Part shown: positions 45,880-54,375 of the stretch, in pieces | Layout: the number at the start of each line of letters is the position of its first letter | How positions within the stretch are numbered: position 1 is the stretch's first letter | Source: Shewanella sp. VB17 | Lineage (GTDB): Bacteria > Pseudomonadota > Gammaproteobacteria > Enterobacterales > Shewanellaceae | Assembly (NCBI RefSeq): GCF_013248905.1 | Contig: NZ_JABRVS010000001.1 | Location: 1,488,001-1,552,000 of the forward strand | DNA: 64,000 nucleotides | Reading direction: 5' to 3' | Program-made: the position numbers and the translations under genes | Notes under the pieces: model-generated | Told to the model about the DNA's origin: nothing | The model's database searches: none | What the model saw: only the letters and a program-made list of their open reading frames with translations

Positions 45880-46050
45880 CAAACGACCTCAAGATGCAGG
45901 ATCCAGCATGTCGAGAAGTGACCGAGTTTAATGGCGTTAATTGTTGCTGCATAATTCTACCTTCTCCCATCAATGGGCTCGTACCTCCGATATCCAGATC
46001 GTCGTGCTTCGCCCAGCTCCTGAATCCGGCGAGTCGTTGATGATTGTTTT
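45880..46050. repeat. structured intergenic repeat-like sequence
   Basis: Inside the 364-bp gap between the PilZ gene and the RND operon. Two related segments, AGGATCCAGCATGTCGAG (about 45898-45915) and TGAATCCGGCGAGTCGTT (about 46021-46038), bracket about 100 bp of non-coding DNA that is less AT-rich than its surroundings. This is like the mobile intergenic repeats of Shewanella and Vibrio; only one copy is in the window. Confidence 0.35.
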
Positions 46051-46141
46051 CTTATCAAGGCTATATAAATCCTGCTACGATTTTAAAATTCATATAAATA
46101 CAGTGACTTAGTGGTGTGTTTGTTTTAATTTAGCCAAATGA

Positions 46142-46222
46142 CATGGGGTTCTATGTTTCTATGAGGAGTGGTGATAGACTTTGGTTACATATTGTTAACT
46201 TTTTACATGACGGAACCCCATG
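46142..46222 (+). promoter_or_regulatory. inverted repeat covering ribosome-binding site and start of first RND adaptor gene
   Basis: CATGGGGTTC (46142-46151) is perfectly complementary to GAACCCCATG (46213-46222). The second arm contains the GGAA ribosome-binding element's end and the ATG at 46220. In the mRNA a 10-bp stem would hide the start. Function is inferred only from position. Confidence 0.4.
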
Positions 46223-47296
46223 ATGAAAGTTGGACACCGTTTTACCTCCTTGTTAGTTGCTGGTGTACTCAGCATACCCACCTATTCATTGGCTAATACT
46301 GAAGATGTTGATTTATTACACCAGACTTATCGTCCAGTGAAAGTGAAGCAAGTATCCTTAGATCATGCTTTTCATCAACGGATTTTACCTGGAGAAGTTA
46401 GCGCCTCCGATCGCGCGACTTTATCTTTTCGTGTGGCAGGTGAAATTGCCACGATTAATGTGCACCCGGGAGAAGATGTTAACGCCGGTGATCTGCTGGC
46501 GACATTGGATCCTGCTATTTTTGAACAGCAATTAGAGGTGGCCAAAGCTCAATTTTATCTGAATAAAGTATTATTTGAACGCTCGTCCAATCTTGTTGAG
46601 CAAGGGGTGGTATCTCGTAATGATTTCGATCAATCCAAAAGTGACTACGCGATAGCGCAAGCTGCCTTGGATAAAGCCAATACTGAACTTGCCTATACTC
46701 ATTTGTATGCGCCTTATGATGGGGTTATTTCTCGGCGTTTTATGCGCATGTTCGAATTTACACAGCAGCAAGAAGCTGTCCTTGGGATTCAAACAGAATT
46801 ATCCGTTGATGTCAGCTTTCAATTGCCCGAACAGTTCATCGGTGCAGTGCAGCGTAACCGTGCTAGTGGTGAAAGTCATGCCGAAGTTCAAGTGAAGTTT
46901 GATAGCCGCGACGAATGGTTTGATGCCAAGTTAAAGGAACTTAACACCGTTGCCGATCCTTCAACGGGGAGCTATACCATTATTTTAACCTTACCAGCTC
47001 CTGATGAGCTGAATGTATTCCCAGGAATGGCGGCAAAAGTGAAAGCAATATTGCCTAATAATGAAAGCTCCGCCAGTTTTCTTATTCCTTCAGGTGCATT
47101 AGTTGAGGAGGCAAATCAAGCTTATGTCTTCATATGGTTGCCTGATATCAATCAATTAAAGAAGGTGCCAGTGAGTGTGAATGGTGAGCAAATCGTTGAT
47201 GGTTTACAAGATGGTGATTGGTTAGTTGTCGCCGGTGCGAGTGAGCTCAGCGATGGACAAAATGCGGTACGTTGGGTAAAAGAGAGAGGGCTATAA
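46220..47296 (+). CDS. RND efflux periplasmic adaptor (MFP), first of two
   Basis: 358 residues with a signal peptide (to about SLANTED). LSFRVAGEIATINVHPGEDVNAGDLLATLDP is the lipoyl/barrel-sandwich half, a coiled hairpin follows (LNKVLFERSSNLVEQGVVSRNDFDQ), and YTHLYAPYDGVISRR closes it. It lies first in an operon with a second adaptor and the RND pump. No lipobox. Confidence 0.9.
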   Translation: MMKVGHRFTSLLVAGVLSIPTYSLANTEDVDLLHQTYRPVKVKQVSLDHAFHQRILPGEVSASDRATLSFRVAGEIATINVHPGEDVNAGDLLATLDPAIFEQQLEVAKAQFYLNKVLFERSSNLVEQGVVSRNDFDQSKSDYAIAQAALDKANTELAYTHLYAPYDGVISRRFMRMFEFTQQQEAVLGIQTELSVDVSFQLPEQFIGAVQRNRASGESHAEVQVKFDSRDEWFDAKLKELNTVADPSTGSYTIILTLPAPDELNVFPGMAAKVKAILPNNESSASFLIPSGALVEEANQAYVFIWLPDINQLKKVPVSVNGEQIVDGLQDGDWLVVAGASELSDGQNAVRWVKERGL

Positions 47297-47298
47297 AG

Positions 47299-48378
47299 AT
47301 GAAAAACATAATACTTTTATCTTCTCTTCTCATGTTGGCTTTATTGATTGGATGTGGTGAGCCCATCCCTATTAATGACAATATAAAACGAGTCAACAGT
47401 TTCATCTTACCTAAATCAGATAACCAAGTGATCCGCGAGTTTAATGCTGTCGCCAGAGCACAAGATTTAACTCGGTTATCGTTTCGTATTGATGGCCACA
47501 TTGCCAGCATCCCAGTGTCGAAAGGGCAGCGAGTAAAAAAAGGCGAGTTGCTCGCAGTATTAGATAAGCAAGATTATCAAATTGTCTTAAATGATCGTAA
47601 AGCCCGCATGCAACTTTCTAAGAAGCAGGTACAACGTACTCAGCCTCTGGTGGATAAAGAGCTTATCTCTCAGTCTGAATTTGATAAGATTAATGCTCAA
47701 TATCTAGCCGATCTTGCCGAGTTTCGTCAGGCGGAATTATTGCTACTTTACACAGAACTCAGAGCGCCATTTAGTGGTGTCGTTAGTGATGTATTGTTGC
47801 AATCTTTTGAAAATGCCCAACCCGGGATTGTTGTTGTGACTATGCACAAGCTTGAACGGATTGATGTTGAAGTACAAGTGCCTGATATTTTACTAGCAGT
47901 ATCGAAACGTAAAGAAGTTATCACGTCACCAAAAGAGTTTGATGTGAGCTTTGATGCGTTTCCTGGAGTGATATTTAAGGGCACAATGTTAGAAATGAAT
48001 ACTGAAAAAGATCCTGAAACGTATACCTATATTGCCACATTAGCGGTGCCATTAGACCCTCAATATAAAGTGCTTGAAGGTATGCCTGCAAAGGTGAAAG
48101 TTAATTTAAGTGACATCACATACACATACAGTCGTCAATATCTCATCCCTATAGAGGCAGTAATGATGCGTGATGGCAGTCATATAGCCAATCAAAATTC
48201 TGGCGTATGGTTGTATCAGTCAGACTCGAAAACTGTTAAATACCAGCATGTTATTCTTGGCGTTATCGTGGGGGATACCATTGAGGTTGTATCTGGTTTA
48301 CAAGATGGCCAAGTGATCATAACCCGTGGCGCAACCCGTTTGGTTGATGGCCAAGCGGTTGAGCTGATAAAGGGATAA
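47299..48378 (+). CDS. RND efflux periplasmic adaptor lipoprotein, second of two
   Basis: 359 residues from the ATG at 47299, two bases after the previous stop; the longer frame overlaps that gene. Lipobox LLIGC near residue 18. LSFRIDGHIASIPVSKGQRVKKGELLAVLD and YTELRAPFSGVVSD mark the adaptor fold. It is distinct from its neighbour, so the pump probably uses a mixed adaptor ring. Both adaptors precede the permease gene. Confidence 0.9.
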   Translation: MKNIILLSSLLMLALLIGCGEPIPINDNIKRVNSFILPKSDNQVIREFNAVARAQDLTRLSFRIDGHIASIPVSKGQRVKKGELLAVLDKQDYQIVLNDRKARMQLSKKQVQRTQPLVDKELISQSEFDKINAQYLADLAEFRQAELLLLYTELRAPFSGVVSDVLLQSFENAQPGIVVVTMHKLERIDVEVQVPDILLAVSKRKEVITSPKEFDVSFDAFPGVIFKGTMLEMNTEKDPETYTYIATLAVPLDPQYKVLEGMPAKVKVNLSDITYTYSRQYLIPIEAVMMRDGSHIANQNSGVWLYQSDSKTVKYQHVILGVIVGDTIEVVSGLQDGQVIITRGATRLVDGQAVELIKG

Positions 48379-48387
48379 GGACAAACA

Positions 48388-51300
48388 ATGAACATAGCTG
48401 GATATTTTGTCAAAAATGCCGTGATTAGTTGGATGTTTATACTGATTTTACTTATCGGTGGGTTAATAGCCTTTACAGGGTTAGGTCAGTTAGAAGATCC
48501 TCCATTTACCATTAAAGATGCCGTTGTGGTGACGCTTTATCCTGGGGCGATATCTACCGAAGTCGAAGAGGAAGTGACCTATCCAATAGAAAAAGCCATT
48601 CAAGCTTTACCTTATGTTGATAAAATTCGTTCTTTAAGTACCTCTGGTATGTCACAAATTACGGTGACGATGAAGAATAATTATGGTCCAGATGAGCTGC
48701 CTCAAATATGGGATGAACTTAGACGTAAAGTGAATGATATGTCCAATCAACTCCCACCAGGAGTTCATTCACCTATGGTGAATGATGATTTTGGTGATGT
48801 TTATGGCATCATGTATATGGTTACTGGAGCAGATTATAGTTACCGTGATTTATTAGATTATGTTGATTTTGTTAAACGTGAACTTGAGTTGGTCCCTGGA
48901 GTGGGCAAGGTTTCATTAGCTGGCACTCAGCAAGAACAAGTGTTCATCGAAGTGTCGCTAAATAAATTATCGAGTTCAAATATCGATCCTACCACGATAA
49001 CCGATCTGCTTAATTCACAAAACATGGTTTCAGATGCGGGTAATTTACGTATTGCAGGGGATAATTTACATATTCGTACCAGTGGTGGCTTTAATAGTGT
49101 ACTTGAATTGGGTGACTTACTTATTCCTGGTACCGCTGGTGCTAAACTCATATACCTCAGAGATGTAGCCACGATTAAACGAGGCTTTCAGGATATTCCA
49201 AGTAATGTGCTGAGCTTTAATCAACAAGATGCAATTAATATTGGTATTTCATTTTCTTCTGGTGTCAATGTGGTTTCGATTGGTCAAGCAATTGCTAACA
49301 AATTAACTCAAATTGACCGTGCACGCCCTGCGGGCATGAAAATTGAAACCATGTACAATCAACCTCAAGAGGTGGATAAATCCGTCAGTAGTTTCGTCTG
49401 GAATTTGATTGCTGCGGTGGCTATTGTCATTGGTGTCTTATTGGTTTTTATGGGATTTAAAAGTGGTGTGTTAATCGGCTTAATCCTGTTTTTGACCTGT
49501 CTTGGTACTTTTATTTTAATGCAACAGGCTGAAATTGAACTGCAACGTATTTCATTAGGTGCATTAATCATTGCGCTTGGTATGTTGGTCGATAATGCCA
49601 TTGTGATCGTAGAAGGGATCTTAATTGGTCGCCAGCGTGGTCAATCCACGCTAGAAGCCTCTCAGGCGATTGTTAAACAAACTATGTGGCCTTTATTGGG
49701 GGCCACAATCATTGCTATTATTGCTTTTGCTCCTATTGGCTTATCGCCAGATGCCACCGGTGAGTTTGCCGGTTCATTGTTTTGGGTGCTACTGTTTTCA
49801 TTATTTTTGTCTTGGATCACAGCTATCACCATCACGCCATTTTTTGCCCAACTATTCTTTGGTGAAAAAGCGCAATCCACAGGAGACACAGCACTAAAAG
49901 ATCCTTACTGTGGTGCTTTTTTTACTTTTTATAAAGTGCTGCTGAATGTGTGTATGCGTTATCGTTGGGTGAGTGTTATTTGCGTAGCCGTAGCATTTGT
50001 TGCTTCGGTTGCGGGCTTTGCCTACGTCAAACAATCTTTCTTTCCTCCATCAACCACTCCGATATTCCTGGTTGATGTCTGGTTACCTGAAGGGACCGAC
50101 ATTCGGGAAACTCAGCACATCACTCAAAAAATGGAAGCTATGTCGACTCAGGTTGAAAATATTGAATTTGTCACTTCAACAGTGGGCAAAGGTTTTCCAC
50201 GTTTCTTATTGACTTATAGCCCCGAGAAAAACTATTCATCTTACTCTCAATTAGCATTACGGGTGAGTAGTTTTGATGCTTTACAATCGACCATGATTAG
50301 CTATCGAACCTTAGTTGAAGCTGAATTCCCTCAAGTACAATTTAAATTCAAACGCCTTGAAATTGGCCCGTCTACGGATGCTAAAATAGAAGCGCGGATC
50401 AGTGGCTCAGATCCTGATGTATTGCGAACTATAGCTGCGCAAATCATGACCGAATTTAATCACACTGCGGGTACAGTTAATGTTCGTCATGATTGGCGTG
50501 AGCGAGTAAAAAACATCTCTCCTCGTTTTAATGAATCTCAGGCACGCCGTTTAGGGATCGTTAAAAGCAAAGTAGATGAAGCCCTTAATTTTGCCTTTGC
50601 TGGACTGCAAGTTGGACTATACCGTGAAGGAACCACGCTGCTACCAATCTTAAGTCGATTACCTGAAGGTGAACGGGTCGATATTGGTTCTTTGGAAAGC
50701 CTGCGTATATGGAGTCCGGTATTAGGGGCTTATGTGCCTATGCAGCAAGTCGTTGATGGATTCGATGTTAAATTTGAAGACCCTATTATTCAACGCCGTG
50801 ATCGTAAACGTACTATTACCGTCTTTGCTGATGCTGATTTCGCCTATGAGGTCTTACCTGCTGAGTTGTTTACCAAGGTTCGCTCTAAGGTCGAAGCCAT
50901 CAAGTTACCTTTGGGCTATGAACTGGTTTGGGGGGGCGAATTTGAATCCTCTAACGATGCACAAGCGTCGCTCTTTGCCACTTTACCACTAGGCTTCTTA
51001 TGCATGTTTTTGATCACTGTATTTCTCTTTAATTCTGTGCGTAAACCTTTAGTGATTTGGTTAACCGTGCCATTGGCTATTATTGGGATCACCGCAGGGC
51101 TCTTAATATTAGGCAAGCCATTTAGTTTTATGGCTTTGTTAGGAATGCTGAGTTTATCAGGCATGTTGCTTAAAAATGGTATTGTGTTACTCGATCAAAT
51201 TAATACTGAAATTGAAAGTGGCACTGAAATATTCGAAGCGGTATTTAATTCAACGGTAAGCCGCGTTCGCCCTGTGTGTATGGCTGCGGTCACGACGATT

Positions 51301-51465
51301 CTAGGCGTGTTGCCCTTGATAACCGACGCTTTCTTTGAATCGTTAGCGGCGGTGGTGATGTTTGGCTTAGGCGTTGCGACTATTCTGACTTTGCTTATTG
51401 TGCCAGTATTTTACATTATCTTTTTCAACGTTAAATATCGCGATTATAAAAAGTTTGCTCACTAG
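48388..51465 (+). CDS. RND efflux transporter permease subunit
   Basis: 1025 residues, the length of AcrB-type pumps, with 12 membrane helices and two large periplasmic loops. The TM4 relay region reads GALIIALGMLVDNAIVIVEG, with one Asp followed by Asn where AcrB has two Asp, as in many HAE1-type relatives. It is the last gene of the operon, with the two adaptors immediately upstream. No outer-membrane factor gene is present, so a TolC-like protein encoded elsewhere is needed. The substrate is unknown. Confidence 0.93.
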   Translation: MNIAGYFVKNAVISWMFILILLIGGLIAFTGLGQLEDPPFTIKDAVVVTLYPGAISTEVEEEVTYPIEKAIQALPYVDKIRSLSTSGMSQITVTMKNNYGPDELPQIWDELRRKVNDMSNQLPPGVHSPMVNDDFGDVYGIMYMVTGADYSYRDLLDYVDFVKRELELVPGVGKVSLAGTQQEQVFIEVSLNKLSSSNIDPTTITDLLNSQNMVSDAGNLRIAGDNLHIRTSGGFNSVLELGDLLIPGTAGAKLIYLRDVATIKRGFQDIPSNVLSFNQQDAINIGISFSSGVNVVSIGQAIANKLTQIDRARPAGMKIETMYNQPQEVDKSVSSFVWNLIAAVAIVIGVLLVFMGFKSGVLIGLILFLTCLGTFILMQQAEIELQRISLGALIIALGMLVDNAIVIVEGILIGRQRGQSTLEASQAIVKQTMWPLLGATIIAIIAFAPIGLSPDATGEFAGSLFWVLLFSLFLSWITAITITPFFAQLFFGEKAQSTGDTALKDPYCGAFFTFYKVLLNVCMRYRWVSVICVAVAFVASVAGFAYVKQSFFPPSTTPIFLVDVWLPEGTDIRETQHITQKMEAMSTQVENIEFVTSTVGKGFPRFLLTYSPEKNYSSYSQLALRVSSFDALQSTMISYRTLVEAEFPQVQFKFKRLEIGPSTDAKIEARISGSDPDVLRTIAAQIMTEFNHTAGTVNVRHDWRERVKNISPRFNESQARRLGIVKSKVDEALNFAFAGLQVGLYREGTTLLPILSRLPEGERVDIGSLESLRIWSPVLGAYVPMQQVVDGFDVKFEDPIIQRRDRKRTITVFADADFAYEVLPAELFTKVRSKVEAIKLPLGYELVWGGEFESSNDAQASLFATLPLGFLCMFLITVFLFNSVRKPLVIWLTVPLAIIGITAGLLILGKPFSFMALLGMLSLSGMLLKNGIVLLDQINTEIESGTEIFEAVFNSTVSRVRPVCMAAVTTILGVLPLITDAFFESLAAVVMFGLGVATILTLLIVPVFYIIFFNVKYRDYKKFAH

Positions 51466-51542
51466 TTATCATTATGATAACTAGTGAGCTTAAATATATT
51501 ATTAATAAATAAGCTTGGTGACAGTGTTACCAGGCTTTTTTA
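51457..51542 (+). terminator. double stem-loop terminator of the RND operon
   Basis: A perfect 16-bp inverted repeat (51457-51489, 1-nt centre) includes the stop codon at 51463-51465. A second hairpin, AAGCTTGGTGAC/GTTACCAGGCTT at 51511-51537, runs into TTTTTT and is a standard rho-independent terminator. Confidence 0.8.
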
Positions 51543-51697
51543 ATGCATGTCTTACTGAGTATGGATGCATATTAGAACCAGTGAACAGATAGGATCTAAT
51601 ACAAATAATAAAGCGTTATGGACTGTTATGTCTGATTGTTTTATGCATCAAATGAAGATGGCTATCGATTTATTCGTCCGTAAATTAGGTTAAAACC

Positions 51698-52257
51698 CCC
51701 GTCTTTAGACGGGTAGCTTTCAGCTAGCAGTTTGCTTTATGATAAGGGATGAAATATCGACGTAGTTCACATACAAAATTTAAACTCGAATATCACTTTG
51801 TTTGGGTTACTAAGTATCGTTATAAGGTCCTTACAGGTGATGTTGGCCTACGAGTTCGAGAGTTGGTAAGACAAAGTTGTGAACACCTTGAAATAGAGAT
51901 ACTCAGAGGAGTTATCAGCAAAGATCATGTTCACCTGTTAGTGTCAGCCCCTCCAAATATATCTCCTTCAGATATCATGAAGCGAGTTAAAGGAAGAAGC
52001 TCAACTAAACTTTTTCAAGAGTTCCCACGTTTGAAAAAGAGATACTGGGGTCAGCATTTTTGGGCTAGGGGGTTTTTCTGTGTCACTGCGTGAGAGTTAA
52101 CGAAGGAAATGATTAATGAGTATTTGGAACATCATTTCGAACGAAAAACAGAAGATAACTTTGATGTTGAGTGAACATATGGGCTTCTTTACCGGCTTTA
52201 GCCGGAATGCTGGACTTTCAGTCCGCGTGCTTTTAACCCACCGTCTTTAGACGGTGG
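51698..52257 (+). mobile_element. IS200-type (IS200/IS605 family) element, degenerate
   Basis: Subterminal hairpins bound the element: CCCGTC-TTTA-GACGGG at 51698-51713 and CCACCGTC-TTTA-GACGGTGG at 52238-52257, sharing the GTC-TTTA-GAC core expected of IS200/IS605 ends. It carries one gene, a Y1 transposase, with an in-frame stop. There is no target duplication, as normal for this family. The right hairpin abuts the truncated end of another transposase gene. Confidence 0.75.
51749..52174 (+). pseudogene. IS200/IS605 TnpA transposase, nonsense-interrupted
   Basis: The 114 residues before the stop (KFKLEYHFVWVTKYRYKVL, then the HUH motif DHVHLLVSAPP near 60) match Y1 transposases. At 52091-52093 a TGA interrupts the frame, yet the same frame continues ELTKEMINEYLEHHFERKTEDN to the stop at 52172-52174, the normal family end. 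So a single nonsense change (probably GGA to TGA) broke the gene. The catalytic tyrosine in the INEYLEHH helix is lost, so the product should be inactive. Confidence 0.82.
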
Positions 52258-52263
52258 TTGTTT

Positions 52264-52998
52264 AGTACTTAATCCCTGTTTAAGACAAGCCATTAATGTT
52301 GGAGAAATGATGTCTTCCTGATTATCATCTTTAACGGATGCGGCACAGTGTTTACTACTGAGATAATTGCGTATTTCTTTTGTATTAGAAAGGAGTGATT
52401 CAGGCCTGTATACCACAGCAGTCATAGCTTCCATACTTCTTTTTCCTGTTTCTCTGGTCTTAATATGTCCTCCATCTACATTGATGATCAGTTGCTCTGC
52501 AGGTTCGACTGTGAGCACTTCTTTCTCTATGTTGTTAATCTGAGAAACCTGTAGACCAACGGACTCAACACTTTGTTTAACCCGGACATGATTATTGACT
52601 TTTCGTTCACAGTTAGAAAACAGATCTAGTAAATACTCTGCTTCTCGAAATGTGTGTTGAGACCCCAGTTCAGACTGGATCCTAGTGAGTTCACCAGTAA
52701 AAGTCATCCCTATTAGTTGCTTCACCGTTGAAGGAGTTTTAAAAGCACAACTGGGACACCTGAGGCGGTGAATATAAACCGTATGGTCGGTAAAAACGTC
52801 ATGTAAGGGTGAGTCCTGACGACCCACCCGATTCAGTTTATGCTAACAGTCAGGGCAGTCCATACTCTGGCTAGCATCCAACAATCCCATTTTTTCTGAC
52901 AAAACAAGAGCCTGAATCTGGCGGATAAGCGTAAGCTGATTCCCCATGGCCATGGATATGTTCAGATAATTAGTAGGTGTCGTTATTTGAAGATCCAT
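52264..52998 (-). pseudogene. second transposase remnant (possibly ISKra4-like), truncated and stop-containing
   Basis: From an ATG at 52998 the frame reads MDLQITTPTNYLN through MDCPDC, hits TAG at 52843-52845, and continues HKLNRVGRQDSPLHDVF, RLRCPSCAFKTPSTV and LIINVDGGHIKTRETGKRS. The zinc-knuckle cysteines and the VDGGHIKT block point to a DDE-type transposase; the family name is a guess. The C-terminus is cut off at the IS200 element. It is a nested, decayed pair of insertion sequences. Confidence 0.65.
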
Positions 52999-53226
52999 GA
53001 CTTCTGATTCTCTGAGTATTTCTGCTGGAGATAAGGGGTCATAAGTCTGGACTATAACGCGACAATGGATGCTAATAATAAAACCTGATTAGGGACTAAT
53101 TGGGGAAAACCTATCAGATTTATGAATCAAAGTTAACCGCTGTTAATAACACTTCCTCCAATGCTCAACAGGATAATGATAAATTCCAGTATTTCATCTT
53201 TATCCTTCATCAAGCCATCTGTAGTC

Positions 53227-53316
53227 TTTTAGTGCTTTTAGTGCTTTTAGTGCTTTTAGTGCTTTTAGTGCTTTTAGTGCTTTTAGTGCTTTTAGTGCTT
53301 TTAGTGCTTTTAGTAC
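53227..53316 (+). repeat. 9-bp tandem repeat, nine exact copies plus one variant
   Basis: TTTTAGTGC is repeated head to tail nine times exactly (53227-53307) and once as TTTTAGTAC. Such short-unit arrays change length by slippage. It lies 300 bp upstream of the pilin start. An open frame reading LVL repeats through it is an artefact of the 9-bp period. Confidence 0.92.
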
Positions 53317-53623
53317 AATTAATACCCTGATTAGCTCCGTGAAGTCGAGCCAAAGCGAGAGAGCTTGCAACGGGGTTTTTTATTTTTATGCTGCATTGAT
53401 TTAGGCTCTTTATTTTGGTGTCTGTATATCAAAAGTGCATGAAAAATAAAGAAATAAAACGTATCAATATGTACAGGTAAATACCAGTTTTGACATCATA
53501 ATCTCATCAAGATTGAAGTGAGATAATAGTTATCATGCACTCCGAAATAAGCGTTAGTTAAGTCGTGTGACCAACAGGGTTTAATTTTAACGATAAATTA
53601 TCTAACTTAAGAGAAACTTTAAA
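53317..53623. other. leader region of the pilus operon
   Basis: A GC-poor hairpin ending in GGGGTTTTTT (about 53332-53382) could terminate transcription entering from the repeat side. TTGACA stands at 53490-53495, but no -10 follows at the right spacing. A strong ribosome-binding site is absent; AAGAGAAAC precedes the pilin ATG. Confidence 0.4.
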
Positions 53624-54298
53624 ATGCAGTGTAAAACAGGTAAAAACTTTCGCGGTTACAAGAAAGCGCGGGGATTGGCCTTACTCGAAATCTTAATCGC
53701 CATTGGCATCTTAGGCATTATTGCAGCGGGCGTGGCTACCTTGGCCTCTCGTACGTTTGAAGAGCAAAATGTTAATGATATTAATGATTCAGTTGTCGAT
53801 CTTTCCGTTTCTTTAAAAGATGCGTACAGACGATCCGGTGGGTATTATCTATCAGGTAGTAGTGATGAGACGTTAGATACATTAATCGATACTTCTGCGA
53901 TATCAATTGATTCAGTACGAAATCCAGTTACAGGTGCATATTATGATTTTTTCCCAACGAAGAAAGATGGTGCTGGTGCCACGGCTAATAACGATGCCTT
54001 TGTACTAACGATAGATGGATTAAGTGACTCGCTGTGCAGAAAACTTGTCACGGGATCTATGTTTCAAGATGCTACCTATTTAGAAATCGCAGCTGGTGGC
54101 TCCACAACAGCGACAACAAGCTTTAATGTTGCTCCTAGCGTTACAGTTGTTAAGACACTCCAAGGTTATATGAGTGGTCCTGTTACTCCTCCTGGTGGTG
54201 GTGCTCCTACTGGTAGTACTTTAGATATGGATAATCCTTTAACCTATGATTTATTATGTACTAATGGCAGCAATGCTATCTTATTCGGATCTTACTAA
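53624..54298 (+). CDS. type IVb major pilin, TcpA-like
   Basis: 224 residues. A long leader (17 residues, ending ARG) precedes LALLEILIAIGILGIIAAGVATL: cleavage after Gly with Leu first and Glu-5, the type IVb pattern (as in TcpA). The C-terminal half keeps the TcpA layout GLSDSLCRKLV, IAAGG, TLDMDN and LLC with the two cysteines that would form the disulfide loop. A PPGGGAP insertion is unique to it. It would polymerise as the pilus fibre after processing. First gene of the operon, with a hairpin right after it. Confidence 0.88.
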   Translation: MQCKTGKNFRGYKKARGLALLEILIAIGILGIIAAGVATLASRTFEEQNVNDINDSVVDLSVSLKDAYRRSGGYYLSGSSDETLDTLIDTSAISIDSVRNPVTGAYYDFFPTKKDGAGATANNDAFVLTIDGLSDSLCRKLVTGSMFQDATYLEIAAGGSTTATTSFNVAPSVTVVKTLQGYMSGPVTPPGGGAPTGSTLDMDNPLTYDLLCTNGSNAILFGSY

Positions 54299-54314
54299 GT
54301 TATAAATAAAGAGC

Positions 54315-54346
54315 AGCGTTTAACTAGAAATAGTTAAACGCTTTCT
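54315..54346 (+). terminator. hairpin between pilin and minor pilin genes
   Basis: A perfect 12-bp stem AGCGTTTAACTA/TAGTTAAACGCT with a GAAA tetraloop, followed by TTCT. The T run is short, so it is likely a partial terminator or an mRNA-end stabiliser that favours pilin over downstream genes. Confidence 0.7.
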
Positions 54347-54375
54347 CAACCATCTTTGTATTTGGATATTTGTCT

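Noticed and set aside
51628..51693. Short rightward frame MSDCFMHQMKMAIDLFVRKLG next to the IS200 left end
   Set aside because: 21 codons, no clear upstream signal, and position at an IS border; could be a remnant but not supportable.
53100..53330. Rightward frame of 76 codons ending in LVL repeats
   Set aside because: Starts with TTG, has no ribosome-binding site, and stays open only because a 9-bp repeat keeps frame. Treated as a DNA repeat.
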